Positions 24,490-33,416 are shown, counted from the stretch's first letter. The stretch: DNA of 64,000 bases from CBDDLD01 sp965250025 (GCA_965250025.1 OZ252283.1:2914001-2978000); one strand, 5' to 3'. Made by a program: numbers and translations. The notes: generated by a model not told the origin, from the sequence alone.

Positions 24490-25356
24490 ATGAAGCATCT
24501 TGTTTTATTGTTTTGCTTTTTTTTAGCTACAAACAGCTTAATTGCCCAAAACTCCTACACCATTAATGGCGAATCTTTAGAGTTAAAAACCGAATTGGAA
24601 GGTAAGCTAGACCTCCTTTGGAATACTTTTGATGGTCAGTTTCGTTATTTTGTAAGGCGTTCTGACGGCAATATTCTTGAGCTTAAGAATACTAAAGATA
24701 GTAACAACAAGTATCTGGAGGAATATAAAAAAGTACTTGCTGACCTTACCAAAGACCAATCGCTTTCTACTGAAAAGTTGAAGCTTACTCTTTATGGTCT
24801 GAAGGCTTTTATTGACGATTACAATACAATATCTGACAGCTCGTATATTTCTCAAAAACAAGAAAGAGGTTTGCAATTTAGACTGGGTATTTCGGGTGGG
24901 ATTACCAACAATCCTTTTGTCTCTAACCCCGACAACAAAAACAGTTTGTTACTAGGTGGTGAGCTTGAAATGTTTGAATCTAAAATCCCAAGACATGCCG
25001 GGTTTTTCCAAATTCGACATGCTTTTGAAAGTGATGATTTCATGTATTCTACTACTGAATTATCTTTAGGCTATCGTTATAGGGTTATCAATGCCTCGAA
25101 GTTTAGTTTGTACGGGCAATTTAAGTTTGCGACTCTAAACTTTTCCAATGTGACTATTACAGATGAAAATAATATGGAACTAGATATTAGTGATACTGCT
25201 TTTGACGTGCCTTTTATCTTTGGTGTGGGTGCAGATTTCAAAATTTCCGAAAATAGTTATATCACCCTTATTTATGGAGAGTTATTTGCCATCTTAATAG
25301 ATAATCAAGGTAATTTTTCTACTGATATTTCTATTGGCTATAAACTTAATCTTTAG
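24490..25356 (+). CDS. Secreted/outer membrane protein of unknown function, 288 aa
   Basis: Signal peptide MKHLVLLFCFFLATNSLIAQ. Residues 20-130 are helical and charged (LELKTELEGKLDLLWNTFDGQFRYFVR, EEYKKVLADLTKDQS). Residues 135-288 are strand-rich, with outer-membrane-barrel character (LQFRLGISGGITNN, GFFQIRHAFES, LSLGYRYRVINASKFSLYGQFKF, TDISIGYKLNL). No named family is recognised. It is third in the plus-strand operon; its stop shares a base with the GTG start of the next gene. Confidence 0.72.
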   Translation: MKHLVLLFCFFLATNSLIAQNSYTINGESLELKTELEGKLDLLWNTFDGQFRYFVRRSDGNILELKNTKDSNNKYLEEYKKVLADLTKDQSLSTEKLKLTLYGLKAFIDDYNTISDSSYISQKQERGLQFRLGISGGITNNPFVSNPDNKNSLLLGGELEMFESKIPRHAGFFQIRHAFESDDFMYSTTELSLGYRYRVINASKFSLYGQFKFATLNFSNVTITDENNMELDISDTAFDVPFIFGVGADFKISENSYITLIYGELFAILIDNQGNFSTDISIGYKLNL

Positions 25357-26093
25357 TGAGTATAAGTCATCTTAAAACATCTAATCCTGTTTTTAAACCC
25401 TTTTTTTGGGATAACGAGCATTCTTCTGCAAGCACTATGAGTGTTACCGGGATTTTTGTAAAGTCTATCATAGGAATCATTGTTATTGCATGCATTACCG
25501 GATATTTATGGACACTTAGTGAAGACGGTGTTTCAATGAAGTGGTTTTCGCTTGGTGGTATGCTCGCCGCTATTGTCATTAGTATACTTATATCTGTAAG
25601 ACAGCATTGGGCACACCTATTAGTACCATTGTATATTATTGCAAAAGGCTTTGTGCTTGGTGGTTTTTCTGCATTTGCGCACAGGCATTATCCGGAATTA
25701 CCTTATCAGGCGATCGGTGTGACTATAATTACTTTTTTTGTGATGCTACTCCTCTATCAAACACGTATTATTGTACTTACCAAAAAATTTAAAAGTGTCA
25801 TCATTACTGCTACAGTAAGCATTATGGTCGTGTATTTAATATCATTCATACTTAGTCTTTTTGGTATTAAATCTTTTATTTGGGGGGCTTCGTGGGTGGC
25901 TATTATCTTTAATATTATTGCAGCTCTTGTGGCTTCTTTTGCCTTATTGCTGGATTTTGATTATATAGAACGGCATAAAAACAAAGCGCCTAAACAAAAA
26001 GAATGGATTGCTACTTGGGGGCTTTTGGCCACTCTGATCTGGTTATATGTAGAGGTTTTACGATTAATGCAAAAACTGGCCATTAGATTTTAA
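25356..26093 (+). CDS. Bax inhibitor-1/YccA family membrane protein, 245 aa
   Basis: The start codon is GTG at 25356, overlapping the preceding stop (TAGTG). It is favoured because the family's typical leader (SNPVFKPFFW before MSVTGIFVKS) lies downstream of it. Seven membrane segments follow, ending with LLDFDYIERHKNKAPKQKEWIATWGLLATLIWLYVEVLRLM. The D-x-D-Y region and the closing W-L-Y-x-E-V-L-R motif are hallmarks of this YccA/BI-1-related family. Calcium leak or stress roles are known for some BI-1 relatives; none is established for this subgroup. Confidence 0.88.
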   Translation: MSISHLKTSNPVFKPFFWDNEHSSASTMSVTGIFVKSIIGIIVIACITGYLWTLSEDGVSMKWFSLGGMLAAIVISILISVRQHWAHLLVPLYIIAKGFVLGGFSAFAHRHYPELPYQAIGVTIITFFVMLLLYQTRIIVLTKKFKSVIITATVSIMVVYLISFILSLFGIKSFIWGASWVAIIFNIIAALVASFALLLDFDYIERHKNKAPKQKEWIATWGLLATLIWLYVEVLRLMQKLAIRF

Positions 26094-26098
26094 AACTA

Positions 26099-26575
26099 TT
26101 AATTAATGGTGACGATCACCGGCATTAAAAATTCTGTATTGACCTGCTGTCCTCGTTTAATAGCTGGATAGACTTTAGGTACCGCTTTTAAACTCTGATG
26201 CAATAAACTGTCTATTGTTGGTATTTCACTTCTGGTTACTGAATTTGCATCTATATTCAAAATCTTTAACCCTCCCATATTATCTATGGACAACCTTACT
26301 TTTATCGTATCTTTTACATCATTAGACACTATGATGTTCTGATCTGACAAATAAGCGTTGACATGTGTAAGTATCGTATGTTCAAAGCATATTTTACGTT
26401 CTGTTTTTCCAGAAATAGAGTCACACACACTAAAACTCGGATACTGATCTACATCATTCCAATTGATCGTCTCTAACTCCTCTTTCACCAAATCTTCAGA
26501 ATAGACTTTTTGCTTTTCAAAATAATGACATGATACAAATAGTGTACAACATAAAAGAAACGTAAAATACTTCAT
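26099..26575 (-). CDS. Lipoprotein with TonB C-terminal-like domain, 158 aa
   Basis: Lipoprotein signal MKYFTFLLCCTLFVSC, lipidated at C16. The mature part contains a TonB-C-like layout: SVCDSISGKTERKICFEHTILTHVNAYL, DTIKVRLSIDNMGGLKILNI, then LHQSLKAVPKVYPAIKRGQQVNTEFLMPVIVTI. The same sequence of elements (a conserved Cys pair, helix, strand, then P-x-x-x-P-x-x-x-G-x-x-V) is seen at the C-terminus of the M56 protein two genes upstream. It lies 43 bases after the TPR gene, at the end of the BlaI-M56-TPR unit, and has probably moved with it. Confidence 0.72.
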   Translation of the reverse strand: MKYFTFLLCCTLFVSCHYFEKQKVYSEDLVKEELETINWNDVDQYPSFSVCDSISGKTERKICFEHTILTHVNAYLSDQNIIVSNDVKDTIKVRLSIDNMGGLKILNIDANSVTRSEIPTIDSLLHQSLKAVPKVYPAIKRGQQVNTEFLMPVIVTIN

Positions 26576-26618
26576 TTACATACAGTTCTGAAATCGAAAT
26601 GTACGATTTTTTTAGATT

Positions 26619-27746
26619 TTAATCTTTTTCTAAAAAAACTTCTTCCTTCAGAACTTTAAGGCGCATTTGTGCCAACTTTGAATATGGCGAATCTTTGTGT
26701 TTTTTTATAAAACTCTCATAAAGCTTTATTTTGGTATCCAAATCGCCATAGTACTCTTCCTTGGCTCTCACAAGGTAGAACTCCGACATAATATTATCAG
26801 GATCCTCTTTTAATGATTTTTGAAATGCTTGGATGGCGGCTTCATACTTTTTTTGACGATTTAGTAGTGTTCCTAATTTTTGATACTCGATCGATAAGGA
26901 CACATCTTTTAACACCAGAGCGTTATTGATATATTCTTCTGCCTTTTCATAATCATTTAAACGTTCGTAATAAGTTCCGATAACATATATGGCGTCAGCG
27001 TTATATGGATTGTACTTAAGTGCTTGCCTTCTGTATTTTACAGCTTCTTCGTAATCTGAGTTTTGTGCATAACATAAGCTTAGTTTTTCGTAGATAAACT
27101 CAGAGGATTCACCTAAATCCAACAACTTTAAAAACCATGGAATGGCTTTGGTATAATAATGCTGATAGTAGTAGTTCTGTGCCTTAAGACTAATAAGTTC
27201 TACATTGTTTTCATAGCTTTCCAGCCCCTTGTCTATATAGCTATGCGATTTTTCATGATCTCGCTTTTTAAGTAAGTGTTTTGCAATTTTAAAAATTGCT
27301 TTTTGATGGGAATTGTCTAATTCAAAGGTTTTTATAAAACTAGACATTGCAGTAGAGTCTTTCAATTTCTCTAAAACTATACCTTGCTCGTAGTGATAAT
27401 TAGGATTATTGGAGTCTCCGGTCAGCAAATCATTGAAAAACTCCAGAGCTTCTTCATACTTCTTTTTTCTTGTTAGAAGTTTGGCATAATCATATTTAAT
27501 CTGTGTGTTATCTGAATTCAGATCAATACTGCGCTTGTAATTGCTTATGGCCAGATCAAAGTTGCCTATAGCAATGTAGGCTTTAGCAATTTTATGATAT
27601 ACTTCTGGGCTTTTTTCATAAGTGGCATAAACTTGTATAGCTCTGGTATAATTCCCAGAGCTATATAAACTGTCAGCTATTTTAGTTTCAGTGTTCTGAC
27701 AAAAAACACCGAAATGTATCATTACAATACCAAAAAATTTATTCAT
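26619..27746 (-). CDS. TPR-repeat protein, 375 aa
   Basis: About nine TPRs cover residues 20-350 (YHKIAKAYIAIGNFDLAISNYKRSIDL, YEEALEFFNDLLTGD, DAIYVIGTYYERLNDYEKAEEYINNAL, YEAAIQAFQKSLKEDPDN). The N-terminal MNKFFGIVMIHFGVFCQ looks like a short signal peptide, so the protein is probably periplasmic or outer-membrane associated. It overlaps the M56 gene by 8 bases. TPR proteins next to BlaR/M56 pairs are frequent in Bacteroidota; partner unknown. Confidence 0.82.
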   Translation of the reverse strand: MNKFFGIVMIHFGVFCQNTETKIADSLYSSGNYTRAIQVYATYEKSPEVYHKIAKAYIAIGNFDLAISNYKRSIDLNSDNTQIKYDYAKLLTRKKKYEEALEFFNDLLTGDSNNPNYHYEQGIVLEKLKDSTAMSSFIKTFELDNSHQKAIFKIAKHLLKKRDHEKSHSYIDKGLESYENNVELISLKAQNYYYQHYYTKAIPWFLKLLDLGESSEFIYEKLSLCYAQNSDYEEAVKYRRQALKYNPYNADAIYVIGTYYERLNDYEKAEEYINNALVLKDVSLSIEYQKLGTLLNRQKKYEAAIQAFQKSLKEDPDNIMSEFYLVRAKEEYYGDLDTKIKLYESFIKKHKDSPYSKLAQMRLKVLKEEVFLEKD

Positions 27747-29424
27747 TTACTTTAAATACAATCGGGAGGACGTAGGATACGTTTACCAACTTTCCTTTGT
27801 GTTCTCCTGGTGTAAATTTAGGTAATAAACCCATTACTCTAACCACTTCTGCCTTTAAATCCGGATGTGGGGCTTCAACCTTTAGATCTTGCATGACACC
27901 TTGGGTATCAATATTAAATAATACACTGATACGTTGTTTTCCTTTGAGCCCTAATGCTTTTGACAAATTGAGATCAAAGTTTTTATTGACATGCTTGGCT
28001 ATAGCTGTAGTTGTACATCGTCTTATTGCTTTTTGTGTATCATTATTGTTAAGACAAGATTCAAATGTTGGCACCTTATCTACATGTGCATAGGGTACAT
28101 TATCAGTATATCTATCACCATTGGGTTTTTCTTCTTCAACGACCTCTACAATATCCTGTTCTCCATCTTGCGATGTAAGATCTTCTAATTTTTCAATAAG
28201 ATATTCTTCTTTTTGTGCTATAGGCTCACCATCAAAATTATATTCATAAGCAAAGAAATAACCTTCTCTGTAGTTATAGAAAGACTGATAAGATGTGCCG
28301 TCGGCAAATTCAACATTAGCTTCTGAATACCCTTCAGGGATTTCTTCTTTTACAGAATGTATAGAATACGTAATGATATCATTATCATAGTCAATTGTAG
28401 CCCAGCTGACATAACCGGGATTGGATCTTAAAAATCCATCATAAGCTGTACGCATTTTTTTTATGTCTTCAGACGCTTCCTCATCTATTTTTACGGTATA
28501 AGTAAGACGTTCCAAATCATTACTCTCTTCTCTAGTTGCATTGGATTCTTTATCGCATGACACATAAAATAACATTCCGAAAACTACCGGTATCAATAGC
28601 GTATACTTTAACAATTTTGATTGTTTCGACTTTGGTTTTTGTAACATATCTATTCGTTTTTTAATTAATGATTTTGTGAAAAATGTATTTATAAATGATA
28701 TTGAATCGGTTTTAAACACCTGGTTCAACAATGTTTTGTAGTATTGCTTTTCGCCACTATGCCGTATTGTTTTTGCATCAGCTATGTATTCGTGTAGCAT
28801 TTTTACTCTGCGTTGATAGAGGTATATCATAGGGTTAAACCACATCAATATTCTAAGCACCTCAAATATTAACAGATCAATTGAGTGTTTTTCTTTCACA
28901 TGAATAAGCTCATGCTCAAGAATAATTGAGTGTTCTTTTTTAGTGACCAATTCCCCAATAAATATGTTGTTAAAGAATGAAAATGCCGAATCGCTATTAA
29001 GTATGTTTATGATTAAGACATCACCGGTCCATCGTTTAGGATTTTTAAACTTAATGATGTGTAGCTTTATAAGTTTATAAATAAAGTATACACTTGCTAA
29101 TGAAGCTCCAACGATGAATATTATTTGCCAAATAGATACTTCCGAAGATATAGTGGCTGTTCCCACATCTCTAACAACTCCTATTGGACTAGATGTTGAA
29201 ACCGATTTCCCAATAATCACTTCGGGTAATCTTACCACATAGTCCTTAACCACATCTGTATTGACAATATTCAACTTGATAAATGGTAAGATCAAAGATA
29301 GTATTGGGGTTAAAATCAAATACGCACGATTGTGATTAAAAAATGTTTCACGTTTAAAAAATAGATCATAAAGCCCTAAGAATAAAGCTTGAAATACTAC
29401 GACTTGTATAATATAATGTAACAT
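27739..29424 (-). CDS. M56 (BlaR1-like) membrane metallopeptidase with TonB C-terminal domain, 561 aa
   Basis: Membrane segments lie near residues 3-20, 35-52, 98-118 and 270-288. The zinc motif H171-E-L-I-H175 (EHELIHVKEKHSIDLL) and a downstream E/D site (MLHEYIADA) identify the M56 peptidase family of BlaR1/MecR1. After the last membrane segment comes an extracytoplasmic region of about 270 residues ending in a TonB-C-type domain (KGKQRISVLFNIDTQGVMQDLKV, VMGLLPKFTPGEHKGKLVNVSYVLPIVFKV). No penicillin-binding sensor domain is present, so the signal differs from BlaR1. It is expected to cleave or relieve the BlaI-type repressor encoded 5 bases upstream. Confidence 0.88.
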   Translation of the reverse strand: MLHYIIQVVVFQALFLGLYDLFFKRETFFNHNRAYLILTPILSLILPFIKLNIVNTDVVKDYVVRLPEVIIGKSVSTSSPIGVVRDVGTATISSEVSIWQIIFIVGASLASVYFIYKLIKLHIIKFKNPKRWTGDVLIINILNSDSAFSFFNNIFIGELVTKKEHSIILEHELIHVKEKHSIDLLIFEVLRILMWFNPMIYLYQRRVKMLHEYIADAKTIRHSGEKQYYKTLLNQVFKTDSISFINTFFTKSLIKKRIDMLQKPKSKQSKLLKYTLLIPVVFGMLFYVSCDKESNATREESNDLERLTYTVKIDEEASEDIKKMRTAYDGFLRSNPGYVSWATIDYDNDIITYSIHSVKEEIPEGYSEANVEFADGTSYQSFYNYREGYFFAYEYNFDGEPIAQKEEYLIEKLEDLTSQDGEQDIVEVVEEEKPNGDRYTDNVPYAHVDKVPTFESCLNNNDTQKAIRRCTTTAIAKHVNKNFDLNLSKALGLKGKQRISVLFNIDTQGVMQDLKVEAPHPDLKAEVVRVMGLLPKFTPGEHKGKLVNVSYVLPIVFKVNE

Positions 29425-29429
29425 ATCGA

Positions 29430-29789
29430 TTATTTTTTCTTGTTAATTTCTTTTAATATCGCTCCTAAGTCGTCAATATCTATATCATTCTTACTTACAA
29501 AAAAGGAAACCATACTTTTAAAGGAACCTTGAAAATAATTATCCACAAGTTTGTTAATGGATTGATTACTATATGCTTCTTTTGCTATTACCGGAAAATA
29601 AACATGCCCTTTACCTTGTTTTTCATAATTAACAAAACCTTTACTTTCTAAAATCCTTATAATTGTAGATACGGTATTGTATGCCGGTTTAGGCTCTGGC
29701 AATACTTCTATTACATTCTTTACGTTTGCTTTTTTCAATTGCCAAAGCGCCTGCATGATTTGTTCTTCTGCTTTTGTTAGTTGTTTCAT
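29430..29789 (-). CDS. BlaI/MecI/CopY-family repressor, 119 aa
   Basis: Winged-helix repressor of normal length: LTKAEEQIMQALWQLKKANVKNVIEVLP, AYNTVSTIIRILESKGFVNYEKQGKGHVYFPVI, and a helical dimerisation tail. Its upstream region contains three 16-bp palindromes, expected to be its operators. The pair with the M56 peptidase indicates induction by proteolysis. First gene of a unit running to 26099. Confidence 0.9.
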   Translation of the reverse strand: MKQLTKAEEQIMQALWQLKKANVKNVIEVLPEPKPAYNTVSTIIRILESKGFVNYEKQGKGHVYFPVIAKEAYSNQSINKLVDNYFQGSFKSMVSFFVSKNDIDIDDLGAILKEINKKK

Positions 29790-29791
29790 TT

Positions 29792-29859
29792 AACTAAGTT
29801 TTTAGTTGAATTACATTTCAAATATAACTAAAATTTTAGTTTCAACTAATTTTTTAGTT
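29792..29859. promoter_or_regulatory. Three palindromic operators for the BlaI-type repressor
   Basis: Three 16-bp inverted repeats of the form AACTAA-N4-TTAGTT: AACTAAGTTTTTAGTT (29792-29807), the perfect palindrome AACTAAAATTTTAGTT (29826-29841) and AACTAATTTTTTAGTT (29844-29859). They begin 3 bases before the BlaI start and lie between it and the plus-strand DUF456 gene, so they could control both directions. Confidence 0.8.
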
Positions 29860-29913
29860 AAAAATTTGTAACAAGAGGTCATTTATCGCGTCAAACTATT
29901 ACAATTATTATAT

Positions 29914-30411
29914 ATGGATTTTTTTTTAATTATTATATCCTTACTAGTTATGCTTCTGGGAATTGTGGGCAGTTTTTTGCCAATTCTTCCCGGCCCATTG
30001 ACCAGTTGGGTTGGTTTATTAATACTACATTTTACTGAAGGTATTCAAATGAGTTATACGTTTCTGATTGTTACACTCGTAATTGCTATAGCCATTTGGA
30101 TTTTAGACTACATTATTCCAGCCATTGGCACTAAAAAATTTGGCGGCAGCAGAGCTGGTATGCTAGGGACTACAATTGGTCTAATTGTGGGGCTTTTATC
30201 TCCTATACCTTTTGGAATTATTATAGGCCCTTTTGTCGGTGCCTTAATTGGAGAGATGATTCATAGAAACGACTTTAACAAAGCTATAAAAGCTGCTTTT
30301 GGGTCTTTTTTGGGTTTTATTGCTTCTACATTCTTAAAATTTATAGTGGCTGTTATTTATCTGGGCTTTTTTATTGTGAAGTTGTCCGAACATAATGGCC
30401 CATGGTTTTAA
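29914..30411 (+). CDS. DUF456 family membrane protein, 165 aa
   Basis: Four hydrophobic segments with glycine-rich turns typical of DUF456: LLVMLLGIVGSFLPILPGPLTSWVGLLIL, DYIIPAIGTKKFGGSRAGMLGTTIGLIVGLL, GIIIGPFVGALIGEM, and LGFIASTFLKFIVAVIYL. Uncharacterised small inner membrane protein with glycine-zipper-like motifs. It is divergent from blaI and shares its operator region. A hairpin terminator follows 8 bases after the stop. Confidence 0.88.
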   Translation: MDFFLIIISLLVMLLGIVGSFLPILPGPLTSWVGLLILHFTEGIQMSYTFLIVTLVIAIAIWILDYIIPAIGTKKFGGSRAGMLGTTIGLIVGLLSPIPFGIIIGPFVGALIGEMIHRNDFNKAIKAAFGSFLGFIASTFLKFIVAVIYLGFFIVKLSEHNGPWF

Positions 30412-30509
30412 ATAAAAAAGCCTAACAATTAAAAGATAATTGTTAGGCTAATTCTTTCTTGCTATTAATTCAACAATAACTTAAAGAGGGATTAATTAAT
30501 TCTTGTTGA
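30412..30509 (-). ncRNA. Candidate small RNA with own promoter and terminator
   Basis: A perfect -7 element TATCTTTG (plus-strand CAAAGATA, 30515-30522) would start a minus-strand transcript near 30509. That transcript meets a strong hairpin (30419-30449) followed by a T-rich tract, giving a product of about 95-100 bases. No ATG open frame lies in it. Two 15-bp direct repeats stand upstream of the -7 element. The same hairpin could simply terminate the regulator mRNA reading from 31307, so the independent transcript is a hypothesis. Confidence 0.35.
30419..30449. terminator. Rho-independent terminator between converging genes
   Basis: 13-bp perfect stem AGCCTAACAATTA / TAATTGTTAGGCT with AAAGA loop. 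On the minus strand it is followed by CTTTTTTATTT, so it works best for minus-strand transcripts; it also closes the DUF456 gene. Confidence 0.85.
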
Positions 30510-30514
30510 CAATA

Positions 30515-30582
30515 CAAAGATAATTGAGTGGGTAGACTTTTTAGTGTGGAAAAACCGCAAACTTGATGCGGAAAAACCGTAA
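30515..30582 (-). promoter_or_regulatory. Candidate promoter with paired 15-bp direct repeats
   Basis: GTGGAAAAACCGCAA (30546-30560) and GCGGAAAAACCGTAA (30568-30582) are direct repeats with a 22-bp period. They lie upstream of a minus-strand -7 element (CAAAGATA, 30515-30522). Spacing close to two helical turns suggests an operator for a dimeric regulator. The NarL-type regulator gene directly beside it (30639-31307) is a candidate; this is inference from proximity only. Confidence 0.5.
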
Positions 30583-30638
30583 TTCTTAGAAATGACAGGG
30601 GTTTCGAGAGACGTTTTAGAACTAAATTGTACTATTTT

Positions 30639-31307
30639 TTATAAAAACCCTTTTGTTCTAGCTTCCTTAAGCAAGCTTTCATCCTTACCATCTGTGACAG
30701 AAAACAATAATTTAAGTTGCTTCTTTCTCTTCTCAATAGCACTCATAGATAGCGGGATATACTCGTTAAGACTTCTGGTTTTTATCCCTTGAGACAACAA
30801 GTGTAATATCTTGCGATTAATATCATCAACATAAATCTCGCTGGTGATAGTTTTTTTGATATAATTGTTTACTGTGCTGCTATAGTAGGGTGGTGATTTT
30901 AAGATATGCTGAAAAGCATCTGCCAGCTCCATAGAGGTTAGGTCACTCTTGATTAGAAATCCATCCGGATTAATTTCTTTAATAATATTATGAATTCGAA
31001 ACGACTCATTGAACATAGTCAGAATAACAATTTTTGCATCTGGCAGTAGTTTTTTTGCCAACATGGCTAAGTCTTCCCCTGAAGCATATCTACCATCTTT
31101 AGATGCCGGAAGACTAATATCAAAAAAGCATATATCGTACGGTGTACCTTTTGAGGCACGGTCTATCATAATCTGAGCAGTATCACAATTATTTGCCGTA
31201 TCAATAAGTAGTGTCTGATCCTCTTTTTTGGTAGCCATCAGAACGTTCTGATATCCTTCAATAATAATAGGATGATCATCGACCATTAAAATATTTATAT
31301 GCTTCAT
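30639..31307 (-). CDS. NarL/FixJ-type response regulator, 222 aa
   Basis: Receiver with D10-D11 (ILMVDDHPIIIEGYQ), phospho-acceptor D63 (YDICFFDISLPASKDG) and K near residue 117 (GFLIKSDLT). The C-terminal LuxR-type helix-turn-helix is ILHLLSQGIKTRSLNEYIPLSMSAIEKRKKQLKLLF. The kinase gene upstream overlaps by 4 bases (ATGA), so the two form a two-component pair. The HTH is slightly divergent from the GerE consensus (Y-I-P-L-S in the turn), as usual for Bacteroidota TPR-kinase partners. Confidence 0.88.
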   Translation of the reverse strand: MKHINILMVDDHPIIIEGYQNVLMATKKEDQTLLIDTANNCDTAQIMIDRASKGTPYDICFFDISLPASKDGRYASGEDLAMLAKKLLPDAKIVILTMFNESFRIHNIIKEINPDGFLIKSDLTSMELADAFQHILKSPPYYSSTVNNYIKKTITSEIYVDDINRKILHLLSQGIKTRSLNEYIPLSMSAIEKRKKQLKLLFSVTDGKDESLLKEARTKGFL

Positions 31308-33343
31308 AGTATATCAACTGTGTAAGGGATTTTTACATTTACTGTAGTTCCCATACCTACTTTTGAATTAAAAGCAATAGATCCTTCTATATCTTCAACA
31401 CGAGAAGTCATGTTTTTTAAGCCAATGCCTTTCTTACTTCTAGAAGAATCAAATCCATCCCCATCATCTGCAATAGCTAATAAAATTACATTATTTTTTA
31501 ATGTAATGCTAATTTTTATCTGTTTTGCATTAGCATGTTTGTATATATTTTGCATGGATTCCTGGATGATTCTGTAAATATTAATCTTGGTTTTATTCGA
31601 AAGATTCTCCCAACTGATATCATCTGTATAGTAAAAATCATATTCAAGGCCATAAGCTTGGGTTTGATTTTCAATAAGTTCTGATACAATATCCACAAAA
31701 CCCGAACCTGAAACAAAATCGGTATTTAACTCATGAGAAATTTGCCTAATATCGTCTTCAATAGTTTTAAGTTGACTAATATAGCCCGATCTGTTTTTAA
31801 TAGCCTCCATACCTTCAACAAAATTGAGGCTGTCTAAACTCAATCTGGCTCCAAAAAGTCGTCCCAGTACGCCATCATGCAGTTCTTCAGAAATGCGTTT
31901 TTTCTCCTGAGTACGTGCTTCATCGACCTTATCCTGCTGTTCCAGCATTAGATTATAGATCTCTTCATTGGCTCTTTGTTGTTCCTGTACCAATTGTAAT
32001 TCTTTATTTCTTGCCCTTTGGTTAATCACTATATAAATAAGTATTGCCGTGAGCATTAGGCCTATGGAAAGTATAGATAAGTAAAGCTTATCTCTGGATA
32101 TCTTTAGGTTTTCGGCTTCCAATTCATCGGTTTCGAATTCGATCCTCGCAAACTTATTTCTTCCGTTTCGCTCTACATCAAGCAAACTGTCACCCAATCG
32201 TATGTGTTTTTTTAAATAAGCCTTTCCTTCCTCCCCTTCTTTTAAATCAGATAATACCTTAAGCGCATCCATCAAAATCTCATATACCAATAACTCACTG
32301 GATAAATTGTAGGCCTCTTCGGCATATCTTAAAGCGGATTCATTCTCTTCATAATGCATATGAAACTTTGACATATCTATAGCTACAGCCATTTTTGTAA
32401 GGTCGTCCTTTAAACTGTCACTCAATTTATAAGCTTCCTCAAACATGCTTTTTATAGTGTTGTAATCACTATTTCCGGCTACAAATCGTGTATATGCAAT
32501 ATTGTTAATGACCAATGGATAGAAACTTGGATCATCTTCATCATACTTTGATTTTAGTGGAATAAGGCTTTGATATAGTCGTAGTGCTTCATCAAAATCG
32601 CCAATAGTTCTATATACAAAAGCTTTATTATTCCTCGCATAAATTTCACTTACAAAACCATCATCCATGGCTCTTGCATAATCAATAGCATTATTATAAT
32701 ATTCTATAGATTTATCATAATTCTTAGTTTCTCTAGATACAATTCCCATGAGGTTATTTAGATCTGATAATTTTTCTAAAACGTATTCAGTCTTAGGTAA
32801 ATCTCTAAAAATCTTAATTGCTATAACTGCTTTTTCTTCCGCACCGGTATAATCTTTTTCTAATTCCTGGATGCCGGCAAGAATAAAAAGTGCAGCTGCT
32901 TCTTTTTCTCGGTCATTTAATGCTCTACTATATTTTAGGTTTTGAGTATAATAGTAATATGTGCTATCATTTTGACTGGTGAACCTGTAATACGTACCCA
33001 AATTATTAGAGGCAGCCTGAAGCGCAGAAGTATCTTTTAGGGTTTTTGCTAACCTGTAGTTCTTTCTATTAACAGTAACGTACTTATCAAAATCTCTAAC
33101 TGTAAAATACATTACAGAAAAATTTCTATTACTCATCAAGATTAATGAGTCTACATTTGTATTGTACGCTAATTCTGAGGCTTTCTTTGCAAAAGACAGT
33201 CTTGACTCTGGATCATATTCTTTGTCTTTAGAATATTCGATATAAAACTGTATAGAGTCTAATTTAGAATCATTGTTTTGACAGAAACAGAAATTGACTA
33301 ATAGCAGTAATATAACTAAGCTTGAAAGAGAATGTCTTTTCAA
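31304..33343 (-). CDS. TPR sensor histidine kinase (HisKA_3 type), 679 aa
   Basis: Signal-peptide-like N-terminus (SSLVILLLLVNFCFCQ), then periplasmic TPRs over residues about 25-370 (AASNNLGTYYRFTSQNDSTYYYYTQNLKYSRAL, YDKSIEYYNNAIDYARAM). One membrane span follows (LYLSILSIGLMLTAILIYIVI, near 425-445), then a coiled coil. The dimerisation/phospho-acceptor motif EKKRISEELHDGVLG has H489. The NarL-type HATPase shows NIYRIIQESMQNIYKHANAK, DDGDGFD and KKGIGLKNM. It partners the overlapping NarL-type regulator. The signal sensed by the TPRs is unknown. Confidence 0.9.
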   Translation of the reverse strand: MKRHSLSSLVILLLLVNFCFCQNNDSKLDSIQFYIEYSKDKEYDPESRLSFAKKASELAYNTNVDSLILMSNRNFSVMYFTVRDFDKYVTVNRKNYRLAKTLKDTSALQAASNNLGTYYRFTSQNDSTYYYYTQNLKYSRALNDREKEAAALFILAGIQELEKDYTGAEEKAVIAIKIFRDLPKTEYVLEKLSDLNNLMGIVSRETKNYDKSIEYYNNAIDYARAMDDGFVSEIYARNNKAFVYRTIGDFDEALRLYQSLIPLKSKYDEDDPSFYPLVINNIAYTRFVAGNSDYNTIKSMFEEAYKLSDSLKDDLTKMAVAIDMSKFHMHYEENESALRYAEEAYNLSSELLVYEILMDALKVLSDLKEGEEGKAYLKKHIRLGDSLLDVERNGRNKFARIEFETDELEAENLKISRDKLYLSILSIGLMLTAILIYIVINQRARNKELQLVQEQQRANEEIYNLMLEQQDKVDEARTQEKKRISEELHDGVLGRLFGARLSLDSLNFVEGMEAIKNRSGYISQLKTIEDDIRQISHELNTDFVSGSGFVDIVSELIENQTQAYGLEYDFYYTDDISWENLSNKTKINIYRIIQESMQNIYKHANAKQIKISITLKNNVILLAIADDGDGFDSSRSKKGIGLKNMTSRVEDIEGSIAFNSKVGMGTTVNVKIPYTVDIL

Positions 33344-33416
33344 AATTCAGTTTTTAGTTTATTTTCAAAATATACTAAAAATTTAAATACCATTTCACAA
33401 ATCGCAATAAGCACTC

